From Dermatobacter hominis (GTDB taxonomy: Bacteria; Actinomycetota; Acidimicrobiia; Acidimicrobiales; Microtrichaceae): a stretch of 64,000 bases of DNA. The position numbers and the translations under genes were made by a program. This document shows positions 25,158-33,080 of the stretch, in pieces (position 1 is the first letter of the stretch; each line of letters starts with the position of its first letter). Location: positions 1,984,001-2,048,000 of the forward strand of contig NZ_CP085840.1 in assembly GCF_020715685.1 (NCBI RefSeq), written 5' to 3'. The notes beneath the pieces were generated by a model. That model did no database searches, was not told the origin of the DNA, and worked only from the letters and a program-made list of their open reading frames with translations.

Positions 25158-26353
25158 GCGAACAGCTCCGCGATCGGTCCCCAGTCGAGCGAGTCGGCCA
25201 GCTTCATGCGGGCCTGGACGACGTGGCGCGGCCGGTTCACGCCGAGGACGCCGGTGCAGCGGTCACCGCGGCGGAACGCGACGACGAAGCGGCGCTCCTC
25301 GACCGAGCCCTCGACGAGGTGCAGCTCGTCGTCGCCCGACGGCCGCCCGGCCATCTGGATCTTGCGGTCGTACTGGTCCGACCAGAACCACGGCACCGAC
25401 AGGTAGGGCACGGCGTCGACGTCCCCGCCGAGCAGGCGCACGGCGGCGGCCTCGCCCTGCTCGATCGCGTGCTCCCAGTGCTCGACCCGCATGCGCTCGC
25501 CGAAGTGCTCGTTCACCCAGCTCGCGACGTCGCCGGCCGCCGCGATCCCGGGTGCGGCGAGGCAGGTCGCGTCGCACACGACCCCGTCGGAGAGGTCCAG
25601 ACCCGACCCCGCGAGCCAGCCCGTGTTCGGCGTGACGCCGATGCCCACGACGACGACCTCGGCCTCGACCGTCGAGCGGTCCGCCATGCGGATGCCGGTG
25701 ACCCGGCCGGCGCCGTCGTCGGTCAGGCCGTCGACGCCGACCCCCAGCCGCACGTCCACGCCGTGGTCGCGGTGCAGCCCGGTCACGAAGTCGCCGATCG
25801 TGGCGGGGAACGCCCGCAGCAGCGGCGTGCGCGCCGCCTCGATCATCGTGACCTCGAAGCCCTGCTCCCGGCAGGTGGCGGCGACCTCGGCGCCGATGAA
25901 ACCGGCCCCCACCACGGCCACGCGCTGCGGGCGGCGGTCCAGGTCGGCCCGGAGCGCCTGGGTGTCGGCGAGGTCGCGGACCACGTGCACGCCCTCGAGC
26001 TCGGGGCCGGGCAGGCGGCGCGCCGCGGCGCCCATGGCCAGGACGATCCCGTCGGCGGTCACCTCGGAGCCGTCCGACAGCGCCAGGGTGCGTGAGGCCA
26101 CGTCGAGCGCGGTCGCGGCGGTGCCGAACCGGAGGTCCAGGTCGAGCTCGGGGACCTTGTTCGCGAGCGGCTGGTGGGCCCGCTCGACCTCCCACTCGCC
26201 GGCGAGGACCTGCTTCGACAGCGGGGGTCGGTCCGAGGGCAGCTCGGGCGACGGGTCGACGACCACGATCCGGCCGTCGTGGCCCCGGCCGCGGAACGTG
26301 TTGGCCGCGCTGAGGCCGGCCAGGGACGCGCCGACGATGGCGTAGGTGGTCAC
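25154..26353 (-). CDS. FAD-dependent ferredoxin reductase (rubredoxin/putidaredoxin reductase type)
   Basis: A 399-residue two-dinucleotide-binding-domain flavoprotein. The FAD motif AIVGASLAGLSAA is at the N-terminus, DRPPLSKQVLAG follows, the NAD motif VAVVGAGFIGAEVAA is central, and GIAAAGDVAS binds FAD. This architecture matches reductases that move electrons from NAD(P)H to small ferredoxins feeding P450s or Rieske oxygenases. The [3Fe-4S] ferredoxin gene lies 75 bases upstream on the same strand, so they are probably redox partners. The KshA-like oxygenase at 32 kb is one possible client, which is inference. Confidence 0.87.
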   Translation of the reverse strand: MTTYAIVGASLAGLSAANTFRGRGHDGRIVVVDPSPELPSDRPPLSKQVLAGEWEVERAHQPLANKVPELDLDLRFGTAATALDVASRTLALSDGSEVTADGIVLAMGAAARRLPGPELEGVHVVRDLADTQALRADLDRRPQRVAVVGAGFIGAEVAATCREQGFEVTMIEAARTPLLRAFPATIGDFVTGLHRDHGVDVRLGVGVDGLTDDGAGRVTGIRMADRSTVEAEVVVVGIGVTPNTGWLAGSGLDLSDGVVCDATCLAAPGIAAAGDVASWVNEHFGERMRVEHWEHAIEQGEAAAVRLLGGDVDAVPYLSVPWFWSDQYDRKIQMAGRPSGDDELHLVEGSVEERRFVVAFRRGDRCTGVLGVNRPRHVVQARMKLADSLDWGPIAELFA

Positions 26354-26428
26354 TCGGTGCCTCCGGTGCTCCGTGTCCGGTCGGTCCGCAGGAGCGGCAC
26401 CGCACGGGCACCGCTCGAGGGGCTGGGC

Positions 26429-26620
26429 TCAGCCCTCGATCGCGATGGCCTGCTTGGGGCAGCGGCGGGCGGCCTCCTCGACCTTGCCCCGGAGCTCCTC
26501 GGGCGGCTCCTCCTGCAGCACGTAGAGGAAGTCGTCGTCCCGCACCTCGAACACCTCGGGTGCGATGCCCATGCACACGGCGTTCGACTCGCAGAGGTCG
26601 AAGTTCACGACAACCTTCAT
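26429..26620 (-). CDS. Small [3Fe-4S] ferredoxin (P450-type)
   Basis: A 63-residue ferredoxin with cluster cysteines at 10, 16 and 54 (DLCESNAVC and RRCPKQA). Position 13, a Cys in 4Fe-4S ferredoxins, is Asn, so a [3Fe-4S] cluster is expected. Such ferredoxins carry electrons to cytochromes P450 in actinobacteria. The start is supported by AGGGGAGC upstream. The FAD reductase is next downstream. No P450 gene is in the window. Confidence 0.9.
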   Translation of the reverse strand: MKVVVNFDLCESNAVCMGIAPEVFEVRDDDFLYVLQEEPPEELRGKVEEAARRCPKQAIAIEG

Positions 26621-26780
26621 GGTGCTCCCCTTGCTGACCGCTCACGTCCCCGGCGGCGACGGCCGGGGCCACCGGTCGCCCGACCGGCCCGCGCACTCTA
26701 TCGACCGTGCAGCGCCCACCCGGGACGACGGCGTCGGGTCGGTCCGGCTCGGTGGGACGAGCTGGAGGAGGGGCTGCGGG

Positions 26781-27539
26781 TCAGAAGATCGAGTAGCCGC
26801 CGTCGATCACGAGGAGGTCGCCCGTGTGGAACGTCTGGGTCGGATCGGCCAGGAACGCGGCGGCTTCGCCGAAGTCCGACGGGGCGCCCCAGCGCCGCAC
26901 CGGCGTCCGGGCCGTCGTGTTGGCCATGAACCGCTCCCACCCGAGGAGGGGCGCGGTGAGCTCGGTCTCGACCCAGCCCGGCACGATCCCGTTCGCCCGG
27001 ATGCCGTGGCGGGCCATCTCGACCGCCAACCCCTTGACGAGGGCGATCATGGCCGTCTTCGAGCAGGAGTAGGCCTGGTTGGCGGGTGCGCCGTGGATGG
27101 CCGACGTCGACGAGATCCCGATGAGGGAGCCGCCCTCGCCCCGCTCGATCATGTGGCGGACCGCGGCCCGGAACGAGAGGAAGGCGCCGTCGAGGTTGAC
27201 CTCCATGATGCGGCGCCAGCGCTCGAGGGTCTGCTCGGCGAACGGGGCGCCCCCGCCGATGCCGGCGTTGGCGACCATCGTGTCGACCCGACCGTGCGCG
27301 GCCAGCGTCTCGGCCATGGCGGCGTCGACCTGCTCCTCGTCGGACACGTCGACGACCGCCGACGTCGAGCCGGTGGCGCCGGCGGCCCGGAGCTCCTCGA
27401 CCGCCGCGGCGTTCTTGTCGGGGTTGCGGCCCCACACCGCCACCGTCGCGCCGGCCGCGGCGACCCCGTGGGCGAGACCGAGGCCGATCCCGCCGTTGCC
27501 GCCGGTGACCACCACCACCCGTCCCGTCAGGTCCACCAT
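26781..27539 (-). CDS. Short-chain dehydrogenase/reductase
   Basis: A 252-residue classical SDR: VTGGNGGIGLGL for NAD(P) binding, NAGIG, the catalytic Ser in GISSTSAIH, and YSCSK with Tyr and Lys. The C-terminus FHTGDLLVIDGGYS is standard. A good ribosome binding site (GAGGAGG) precedes the ATG at 27539. The substrate is not evident; its position near ferredoxin and steroid genes allows a hydroxysteroid role, but nothing in the sequence proves it. Confidence 0.86.
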   Translation of the reverse strand: MVDLTGRVVVVTGGNGGIGLGLAHGVAAAGATVAVWGRNPDKNAAAVEELRAAGATGSTSAVVDVSDEEQVDAAMAETLAAHGRVDTMVANAGIGGGAPFAEQTLERWRRIMEVNLDGAFLSFRAAVRHMIERGEGGSLIGISSTSAIHGAPANQAYSCSKTAMIALVKGLAVEMARHGIRANGIVPGWVETELTAPLLGWERFMANTTARTPVRRWGAPSDFGEAAAFLADPTQTFHTGDLLVIDGGYSIF

Positions 27540-27634
27540 GCCGATCGCCTCCTCGCGCGCCGAGGCGGCCCCGGCTCCGATCCGGGCACGGTAACCGTCC
27601 GGGGGCGGTTCTGGTCCGGGGTCGGTCGACCGTC

Positions 27635-27640
27635 TAGGTT
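27635..27640 (+). promoter_or_regulatory. Leaderless-type -10 (TAGGTT) for the GNAT gene
   Basis: TAGGTT ends 8 bases before the GTG at 27649, and there is no ribosome binding site. Confidence 0.5.
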
Positions 27641-27648
27641 CGCCGCCC

Positions 27649-28248
27649 GTGGCGGAGGGCAGCGTGCGCACGGCGACGACCGAGGACGCGCCGGACCTCT
27701 CCCTCGTCCTGTCCCGCGGCTTCACCGACGACCCGATCTGGCGGTGGATGGCGCCCGAGGACCGCCGGTGGCCGCGGCGCATGGCCCCGGTGTTCCGCCA
27801 CCTGATCGGTCCGTCGATCGGGCACCGCACGGTCTGGACCACGAACGCCCACGAGGGCGCGGCGGTCTGGGCGCCCCCCGGCGCGTGGAGCTTCCCGACC
27901 AGCGCCGCCGTGCGATCCGGGCCGGCGATGCTGCGGGGCTTCGGCGTCGCGGGCCTGCGGCGGACGCTCCGGATGGTCGGGCGCATGGAGGCCGCGCACC
28001 CGAAGGAGCGGCACTGGTACCTCGAGTTCCTGGCCACCGACGCCCACCTGCGCGGCCGCGGCATCGGCTCCGCCCTGATCGGGCCCGGGCTCGAGCGGGC
28101 CGACGAGGAGGGGGTCGGCGCCTACCTCGAGAGCTCGAAGCTGGACAACGTGCCGTTCTACCGCCGTCACGGGTTCGAGGTCGTCGAGGAGATGGTCGCC
28201 GTCCCCGGCGCGCCGCCGCTCTGGCGCATGTGGCGCGACCCCCGCTGA
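27649..28248 (+). CDS. GNAT family N-acetyltransferase
   Basis: A 199-residue GNAT protein. The acetyl-CoA pyrophosphate loop is LRGRGIGSALI after the YLEFLATDAHL strand, and the C-terminal NVPFYRRHGFEVVEE segment is typical. The N-terminal half (FTDDPIWRWMAPEDRR, GAAVWAPPGAWSFP) places it with actinobacterial GNATs of unknown substrate. GTG start, chosen from the -10. Confidence 0.82.
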   Translation: MAEGSVRTATTEDAPDLSLVLSRGFTDDPIWRWMAPEDRRWPRRMAPVFRHLIGPSIGHRTVWTTNAHEGAAVWAPPGAWSFPTSAAVRSGPAMLRGFGVAGLRRTLRMVGRMEAAHPKERHWYLEFLATDAHLRGRGIGSALIGPGLERADEEGVGAYLESSKLDNVPFYRRHGFEVVEEMVAVPGAPPLWRMWRDPR

Positions 28249-28281
28249 GCCGCCCCACCGGCTCGGCCGAGCGCCGGCTCA
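28246..28281. terminator. Convergent-gene hairpins around both stops
   Basis: GAGCCG (28247-28252) pairs with CGGCTC (28259-28264). A further CGGCTCA at 28275-28281 pairs with the first TGAGCCG as an alternative. Both stops lie in the repeats. There is no T-run. Confidence 0.4.
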
Positions 28282-29022
28282 GACCAGGTGGGCGATGTCG
28301 TTGAAGCGGCGGATCCGCCACCGGCCGTCGGCCTGCACGACCAGCTCGCTGATCGACGCGTTGTCGGCGCCGACGAAGGCGAACGGCGTGCTGCCCGTCG
28401 CCATGGCCAGCAGCTGGCCGATCACCCCGCCGTGGACGACCGCCACCACGCGGCTGTCGGGGTGAGCGGCGTGGATCGCCTCGACGCCGGCCCGGAGGCG
28501 GGCGGCGAAGTCCTCGCCCCGCTCGGCGCCCGGGATCACGTCCCAGCGCTCCTCGGCGAACATCGCCGCCGCGACCGGGTCGCCCGACGCGACCTTGGCC
28601 CTGAACTGCTGCTCCCACTCGCCGAGGAACACCTCGCGGAGGTCGGCGAGCACGTTCGGCTCGACGTCCACGCCGCCGTCCCGGGCGAGCAGCTCGATGA
28701 GCGGCGCCGCCGTCTGGTGCGTGCGCTGCAGCGTCGTCACGTAGACCGCGTCGATCGTCAGGCCGGCGCGGTGCTCCGACGCCAGCCGCTCCCCCACCCG
28801 CCGGGCCTGCTCCTCGCCGTCGGGGGCGAGCGGCGGGTCCCCGTGGCCGTCGCGAAGCGGGAACGGCCGGTCGGGGTGCTCCGGGGCGGACTCGCCGTGG
28901 CGCACCAGGACGATGGTCGTCGCGCCCGTCGGCGGCGCGAACCGGTACTGGCGGATCCCCCCGTCGTCGGTGCGCTCGCGGTCGGCTCGTTCGCCCGTCG
29001 CCGGGCCGGTCTCGTCGGTCAC
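28279..29022 (-). CDS. Histidine phosphatase family protein (phosphoglycerate mutase-like)
   Basis: A 247-residue protein with the catalytic VLVRHGES motif after a ~35-residue N-terminal extension. It also has LQRTHQTAAPL (second Arg), Glu in the LREVFLGEWE region, and VVHGGVIGQLL with the second His. The family includes small-molecule and protein phosphatases; the substrate cannot be read. The GTG start has a CAACCT hexamer ending 7 bases upstream, consistent with leaderless transcription. Confidence 0.85.
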   Translation of the reverse strand: MTDETGPATGERADRERTDDGGIRQYRFAPPTGATTIVLVRHGESAPEHPDRPFPLRDGHGDPPLAPDGEEQARRVGERLASEHRAGLTIDAVYVTTLQRTHQTAAPLIELLARDGGVDVEPNVLADLREVFLGEWEQQFRAKVASGDPVAAAMFAEERWDVIPGAERGEDFAARLRAGVEAIHAAHPDSRVVAVVHGGVIGQLLAMATGSTPFAFVGADNASISELVVQADGRWRIRRFNDIAHLV

Positions 29023-29053
29023 GGCCGACAGGTTGGCACGCGCAGCCGCGGCG

Positions 29054-29863
29054 TCAGACCGCGGCGCAGGTGCCGCCGGCCGGTGCCGCCACCACCGGCG
29101 TCTCGCCGTTGCGGATCTCCACCGTGACCTGCGGGTTGATGGTCACCAGCGCGTCGAGGACGGTCGTGCAGGCGTCCATCGCCTCGTCGACGGTGACCGG
29201 GTCCGACGAGTCGGCGGACAGCGACACGTCGGTGTCGTTCAGGATCGAGGTGGCGTTGAGCTTGTCGACCCACGTGCCCGTCGCACCGTCCTTGATCTCG
29301 TCGATGTGCTCCAGGTCGATGTCGCCGGTGGCGCTGCCGGTGTCGGGGTCGAGCGGCTCGTCGGAGGACGTGCCGCCGGGCTCGTCGGAGGACGTGTCGC
29401 CCTCGAGGTCGATGCCGCACGCCTCGCTCGTGTACTCGTCGATCGCGTCGGCGGCGTCCTGGACCTCGGGCTCGAGGATGATCTCGAGGGTCCGGTCGAT
29501 GTAGTCGGGCGCGTCGGGGTCGAGCTCGCCCATCTGCTCGACGACGTCGGCGAGCACCTCGAACGGCTCCCGGAGGTCGTCGGGGGCCACCTCTCCCAGC
29601 GCGGACAGCGCCTCGACGGCCTTCGCCGGGTCCTCGAGGTCCTCCGGGTCGCTGGCCTCCAGCTCGGCGACCGCCTGGCAGTACTCGCTGTCGGGGTCGG
29701 ACCCCGTGCCGGCGTCGTCCGAGGGCCGGGCCTCGGACTCCTTGGGCGCAGGCAGGGCGACCTCGTCGTCGCCGCAGCCCGCCAGCACCCCGCCGGCCAG
29801 CACGACGGCGGCGGCCACGGCGAGGAGCGTGCGGGAGCGGGCGGCGAGGTGCTGGGTGCGCAT
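29054..29863 (-). CDS. Secreted lipoprotein, acidic, unknown function
   Basis: A 269-residue protein with a clear lipoprotein signal peptide: a positively charged N-terminus, a hydrophobic stretch and lipobox VLAGC with the acylated Cys at 30. The mature part is strongly acidic (repeated DPEDLEDP, SSDEPGG), contains one early Cys (YCQAV) and two more conserved-looking Cys residues toward the end. I recognise no enzymatic motif. A CAGACT hexamer ends 7 bases before the ATG. Confidence 0.75.
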   Translation of the reverse strand: MRTQHLAARSRTLLAVAAAVVLAGGVLAGCGDDEVALPAPKESEARPSDDAGTGSDPDSEYCQAVAELEASDPEDLEDPAKAVEALSALGEVAPDDLREPFEVLADVVEQMGELDPDAPDYIDRTLEIILEPEVQDAADAIDEYTSEACGIDLEGDTSSDEPGGTSSDEPLDPDTGSATGDIDLEHIDEIKDGATGTWVDKLNATSILNDTDVSLSADSSDPVTVDEAMDACTTVLDALVTINPQVTVEIRNGETPVVAAPAGGTCAAV

Positions 29864-30004
29864 GCCGGCCAGTCTGCCGTGCGGGCCGGTGCGATCCGCG
29901 CGTGGCAGCGGTGAATCCCGTTCCCCTGGCGGGCCCTTCTTGGCATCATGTGCCGACACGCGCCGCCCACGAGCGCAGCGGGCACCCCCGGAAGGAGCAC
30001 GGCC

Positions 30005-30523
30005 GTGACGGTCCTCCTGCTCAACGCGAGCTACGAGCCCCTCCGGGTCATCGCGCTGCGCCGGGCGATCGGCCTGGTGTTCGCCGGCAAGGTGGACCTG
30101 CTCGAGTCGAGCGACGAGCACCTCCTGCACACGAGCGGCGGCGACGTCTACGAGGCACCGGTCGTGGTGCGCCTCCGCCGGATGGTGAAGGTGCCGTTCC
30201 AGTCGGTGGCGCCCCTGTCGCGGCGCGCCATCGAGGCCCGCGACGAGCGGCGCTGCCAGGTGGTCGGCTGCGACCGGAGCGGCCAGACGGTCGACCACGT
30301 CGTCCCCCGGTCGCGGGGCGGGGCGCACGAGTGGACCAACGTCGTGCTGATGTGCACGCGCCACAACTCGCACAAGGGCGCCCACCTGCTGTCGGAGCTC
30401 GGCTGGCACCTCAAGCGCGAACCCAGCGCGCCGCGGGGCGAGCTCGTGATCCTGGCCCGGGCCGGCATCCGGCAACCGCCGCCGGCCTGGACGCCCTACC
30501 TGCCGGGAATCGCCGCGGCCTGA
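30005..30523 (+). CDS. HNH endonuclease family protein
   Basis: A 172-residue HNH protein of a type common in actinobacteria, starting VTVLLLNASYEPLRVIALRRAI. The zinc-binding C-x(4)-C and HNH core is visible in CQVVGCDRSGQTVDHVVPRSRGG, then NVVLMCTRHNSHKG. I chose the GTG at 30005 because GAAGGAG precedes it and the family N-terminus begins there; an upstream ATG at 29948 adds an unlikely 19 residues. Nuclease activity is inferred; the biological role of this group is unclear. Its 3' end overlaps the convergent HTTM gene by 28 bases. Confidence 0.86.
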   Translation: MTVLLLNASYEPLRVIALRRAIGLVFAGKVDLLESSDEHLLHTSGGDVYEAPVVVRLRRMVKVPFQSVAPLSRRAIEARDERRCQVVGCDRSGQTVDHVVPRSRGGAHEWTNVVLMCTRHNSHKGAHLLSELGWHLKREPSAPRGELVILARAGIRQPPPAWTPYLPGIAAA

Positions 30524-31386
30524 GCCGCGCCGTCGACGGGACCGCCGACGGTGCGGTGCTCGGCCCGCCACCGGCGGCTCAGGTGCTCGAGCGGCAGGAA
30601 CGCCGTGATGCAGATCGTGTGCGGCAGGAACGAGATGCCGATCATCAGGTACGTCATCACGTGCAGGAGCAGCACTCCGACCAGCGCCGCGCTCCGCACG
30701 AGCCGAGGGGCCCGCGGGAACAGCAGGATGACCGCCGCGACCTCGAACGCGATGAACGCCCACTGGGCCACCACCAGGAGCCCGGGGTACGGCAGCAGCC
30801 AGTCGCCGATCGTCGAGCCCCGCCGCACGATCGCCCGGGCGAAGGTGGCGGACTCCATCCACCCCCAGCCGCCGAAGCGCAGCTTCGCCCACGCCGAGAA
30901 GGGGTAGGCGAGCACGAACACGACCTGGACGACCCGCAACGCCCAGCCGGACGTGCGCTCGACCGCCGGGCCGATCCGGGGCGTCAGCGCGAGCACGAGG
31001 AGGGCGACCACGATCGTCAGGCGGTCGTGGTCGACCTTCGACCACGAGAAGGCCCAGAGCAGCCACACGACGTAGGACGCGAAGACGGTGGCCGCCGCCG
31101 CCCGGGGCGCCCGCCGGGTGCACATCCAGGCCGCCCCCGCCACCAGCACGATCCGGAGGAGCAGCATCGTCGTCGGGTCCGGCGGGCCGAGCTGGAGGAT
31201 CCGGGCGAGCAGGACGGGGCGGTAGAAGGCCTCGGGGGCGCCCTCGTGGCCGACCGCCCACTGGTCGGTCACCAGAACCGTGAAGACGACGGTCGCGGCG
31301 ATGATCCGGGCGAACACGTCGACCCGCGCCACGGGCACCGGATCGAACCAGTAGCGGTCCCGGCCGGCGCGGAACCGCTCGATCAC
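30496..31386 (-). CDS. HTTM-type (horizontally transferred TM / gamma-carboxylase-like) membrane protein
   Basis: A 296-residue integral membrane protein with about seven helices. It resembles the HTTM/vitamin K-dependent gamma-carboxylase-like membrane domain: an early VARVDVFARIIAATVVF helix, FSWSKVDHDRL, YPFSAWAKLRFGGWGWM and a conserved LLLHVMTYLMIGISFLPHTICITAFLPLEHL block. The start (GTG 31386) overlaps the stop of the upstream gene, so both are made together. Function in bacteria is unknown. It ends in TAG, unusual here, and overlaps the HNH gene tail. Confidence 0.72.
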   Translation of the reverse strand: MIERFRAGRDRYWFDPVPVARVDVFARIIAATVVFTVLVTDQWAVGHEGAPEAFYRPVLLARILQLGPPDPTTMLLLRIVLVAGAAWMCTRRAPRAAAATVFASYVVWLLWAFSWSKVDHDRLTIVVALLVLALTPRIGPAVERTSGWALRVVQVVFVLAYPFSAWAKLRFGGWGWMESATFARAIVRRGSTIGDWLLPYPGLLVVAQWAFIAFEVAAVILLFPRAPRLVRSAALVGVLLLHVMTYLMIGISFLPHTICITAFLPLEHLSRRWRAEHRTVGGPVDGAAQAAAIPGR

Positions 31387-31892
31387 GGCCGCCCCTCCGT
31401 GGCCGGCCACTCCTGGATGGTCTCGGTGAACGACGAGACCGGCTCGCCGTCGACCAGGTCCTTGCCGAGCCGTCGGAACTCGAGCGCCACGAGCGGATCG
31501 GACGGGTTCGCGGCGTTGTAGGTCGCGACCAGGTCGGCCATCTGCTCGTGGGTCAGGCGGCCGCCCGGACCCTGCTGGCCCTCGACCTCGGCGCGCCTCA
31601 GCCCGAAGGCGAGTGCGTCGAGCCGGAGCTCCTCGCCCGACGCCGTCGTGCCGACGAAGTCGACCTTGGTCACCCGCCCGTCGGGCTTCACCGCGTGGGC
31701 GAACATGCGGAAGGGGGCGAACGGCCACGCGTCGTCGGTCAGCCCGGCCGCACCGATCGCCGTCATGGCGACGAGGACCACGGCGACGAGCGATCGCCAT
31801 GCGGCGCCGGGCACGCGACCGGCTGCGATGGCGGCGTCCAGCGGCGGCCCCTCGGGCTGTGCCGGTCCGTCCCGCTGGGCCCGAGTCTCCAC
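31383..31892 (-). CDS. Membrane-anchored partner protein of the HTTM gene, unknown function
   Basis: A 169-residue protein with one membrane helix around residues 33-50, followed by an outside-facing domain beginning WPFAPFRMFAHAVKPDGRVTKV. Such WPF-x-P(Y/F)xMF modules typically accompany HTTM membrane proteins, which is from memory. No catalytic motif is seen. The GTG start is preceded by TAGTCT with an 8-base spacer, a leaderless-type promoter divergent from the kshA-like gene. Confidence 0.65.
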   Translation of the reverse strand: METRAQRDGPAQPEGPPLDAAIAAGRVPGAAWRSLVAVVLVAMTAIGAAGLTDDAWPFAPFRMFAHAVKPDGRVTKVDFVGTTASGEELRLDALAFGLRRAEVEGQQGPGGRLTHEQMADLVATYNAANPSDPLVALEFRRLGKDLVDGEPVSSFTETIQEWPATEGRP

Positions 31893-31938
31893 GGGGCAAG
31901 AGACTAGGGCTCCCCTGTCCCGGCGAGATCGAACCGGC

Positions 31939-31959
31939 TACACTAGAACGCGTTCTAGT
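31939..31959 (+). promoter_or_regulatory. KstR-like operator and promoter of the KshA-like gene
   Basis: ACTAGAACGCGTTCTAGT (31942-31959) is a perfect 18-bp palindrome. Its core fits the mycobacterial KstR consensus TNNAACNNGTTNNA exactly. A -10 hexamer TACACT (31939-31944) runs into it, so bound repressor would cover the start of transcription. The transcript would have a leader of about 65 bases. Confidence 0.8.
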
Positions 31960-32015
31960 TTCGTCCTGTCAGGGACCACCCGTCCGGACCCGTGGCCGTC
32001 CTCTGGAGGAGCCCC

Positions 32016-33059
32016 ATGCAGCTTCGATCGCCCTTCCCCATCCCGTTCGGCTGGTTCCAGGTGGCGTGGTCGGCCGACGTCAAGCCGGGCCAGATCCTGC
32101 CGATCGAGAGCTTCGACCGGAAGCTGGTGGTCTGGCGCGACGAGGACGGGGCCGTCCACGTCAACGACGCCTTCTGCCCGCACCTCGGCGCCCACTTCGG
32201 CTACGGCGGCCAGGTCGTCGGCAACGACATCGCCTGCCCGTTCCACGGCTGGCGGTTCGACGCCCAGGGCCAGAACACGCTGATCCCCTACTCGCAGCGC
32301 ACCAACAAGAAGGCGTGCGTGCAGTCGTTCCCGGTCGCCGAGGTGAACGGCCTGATCATGGCCTGGTACCACCCCGAGGGCGCCGAGCCCATGTGGGCCA
32401 TCCCCGAGGTCCCGGAGTTCAACGACCCCGAGAACTTCACGACCGTCGAGACCCGTGAGTACACGATCGAGGCGCCGTGGCAGGACCTCGCCGAGAACGG
32501 CGTCGACTCCGCCCACTTCCGCTACGTGCACCACACCGAGGAGGTGCCCGAGCTCGAGAGCTACGAGGTCGACGGCCCCCGCACCAAGATGCGCTCGATC
32601 CAGCGCTTCCCGACCCCTCGGGGCGTGGTCGACGGCCGCATCGACGCCGACTCGTTCGGTCCGGGCTTCAGCATCATCCGCTTCTCCGGCATCGTCGACA
32701 CCTACCTGATGGGCTGCAACACGCCGCTCACCGCCAACAAGTGCCACATGCGCTTCACGTTCACGGTGCGCAAGCTCGGTGACGACGCGCTGAGCTCGAC
32801 GGTCGGCCAGGCCTTCGTCGACGAGATCGACAAGCAGGTCCAGGAGGACACGCCGATCTGGCAGAACAAGGCGTACCTGGCCCGCCCGGCGCTCGCCGAC
32901 ACCGACGGCCCGTTCACCAAGTTCCGCAGGTGGGCGTCGCAGTTCTACGCCGAGGGCGTCGACGACTCGCAGCTCGTCTACTACCCGGTCGAGACCCACG
33001 ACTTCGTGCCGGTCGAGACCGCCTCGCGGAAGTTCGGCTCGGACCCGATCAACAACTGA
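32016..33059 (+). CDS. kshA: Rieske oxygenase, probable 3-ketosteroid 9-alpha-hydroxylase oxygenase (KshA-like)
   Basis: A 347-residue Rieske non-heme iron oxygenase. The Rieske cluster ligands are Cys54, His56, Cys74 and His77 (CPHLG...CPFHGW). The mononuclear iron site NGVDSAHFRYVH carries His167 and His172. Overall sequence and length match KshA, which with a reductase hydroxylates C9 of steroid ring systems and opens ring B. The start is ATG 32016, because GGAGGA at 32005-32010 precedes it; a GTG at 31992 would include that ribosome binding site. The operator and the neighbouring ltp operon strongly support steroid catabolism. The reductase KshB is not recognised in the window. Confidence 0.82.
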   Translation: MQLRSPFPIPFGWFQVAWSADVKPGQILPIESFDRKLVVWRDEDGAVHVNDAFCPHLGAHFGYGGQVVGNDIACPFHGWRFDAQGQNTLIPYSQRTNKKACVQSFPVAEVNGLIMAWYHPEGAEPMWAIPEVPEFNDPENFTTVETREYTIEAPWQDLAENGVDSAHFRYVHHTEEVPELESYEVDGPRTKMRSIQRFPTPRGVVDGRIDADSFGPGFSIIRFSGIVDTYLMGCNTPLTANKCHMRFTFTVRKLGDDALSSTVGQAFVDEIDKQVQEDTPIWQNKAYLARPALADTDGPFTKFRRWASQFYAEGVDDSQLVYYPVETHDFVPVETASRKFGSDPINN

Positions 33060-33077
33060 GCGACCCGGTGGGGTCGC
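33060..33077 (+). terminator. Stem-loop directly after kshA
   Basis: GCGACCC-GGTG-GGGTCGC is a perfect 7-bp stem with a 4-base loop, beginning at the base after the stop codon. It has no T-tail. Confidence 0.5.
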
Positions 33078-33080
33078 CGG

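Noticed and set aside
26781-27539. SDR considered as a mycofactocin-coupled SDR
   Set aside because: It lacks the inserted segment after the first strands that marks that group and is seen in the SDR at 40.7 kb.
27588-27598. ACGGTAACCGT as a firm operator for the SDR or GNAT gene
   Set aside because: It is short, only partly matches the acyl-CoA dehydrogenase palindrome, and may simply contain a -10-like TACCGT on the minus strand. Kept only as a comparison.
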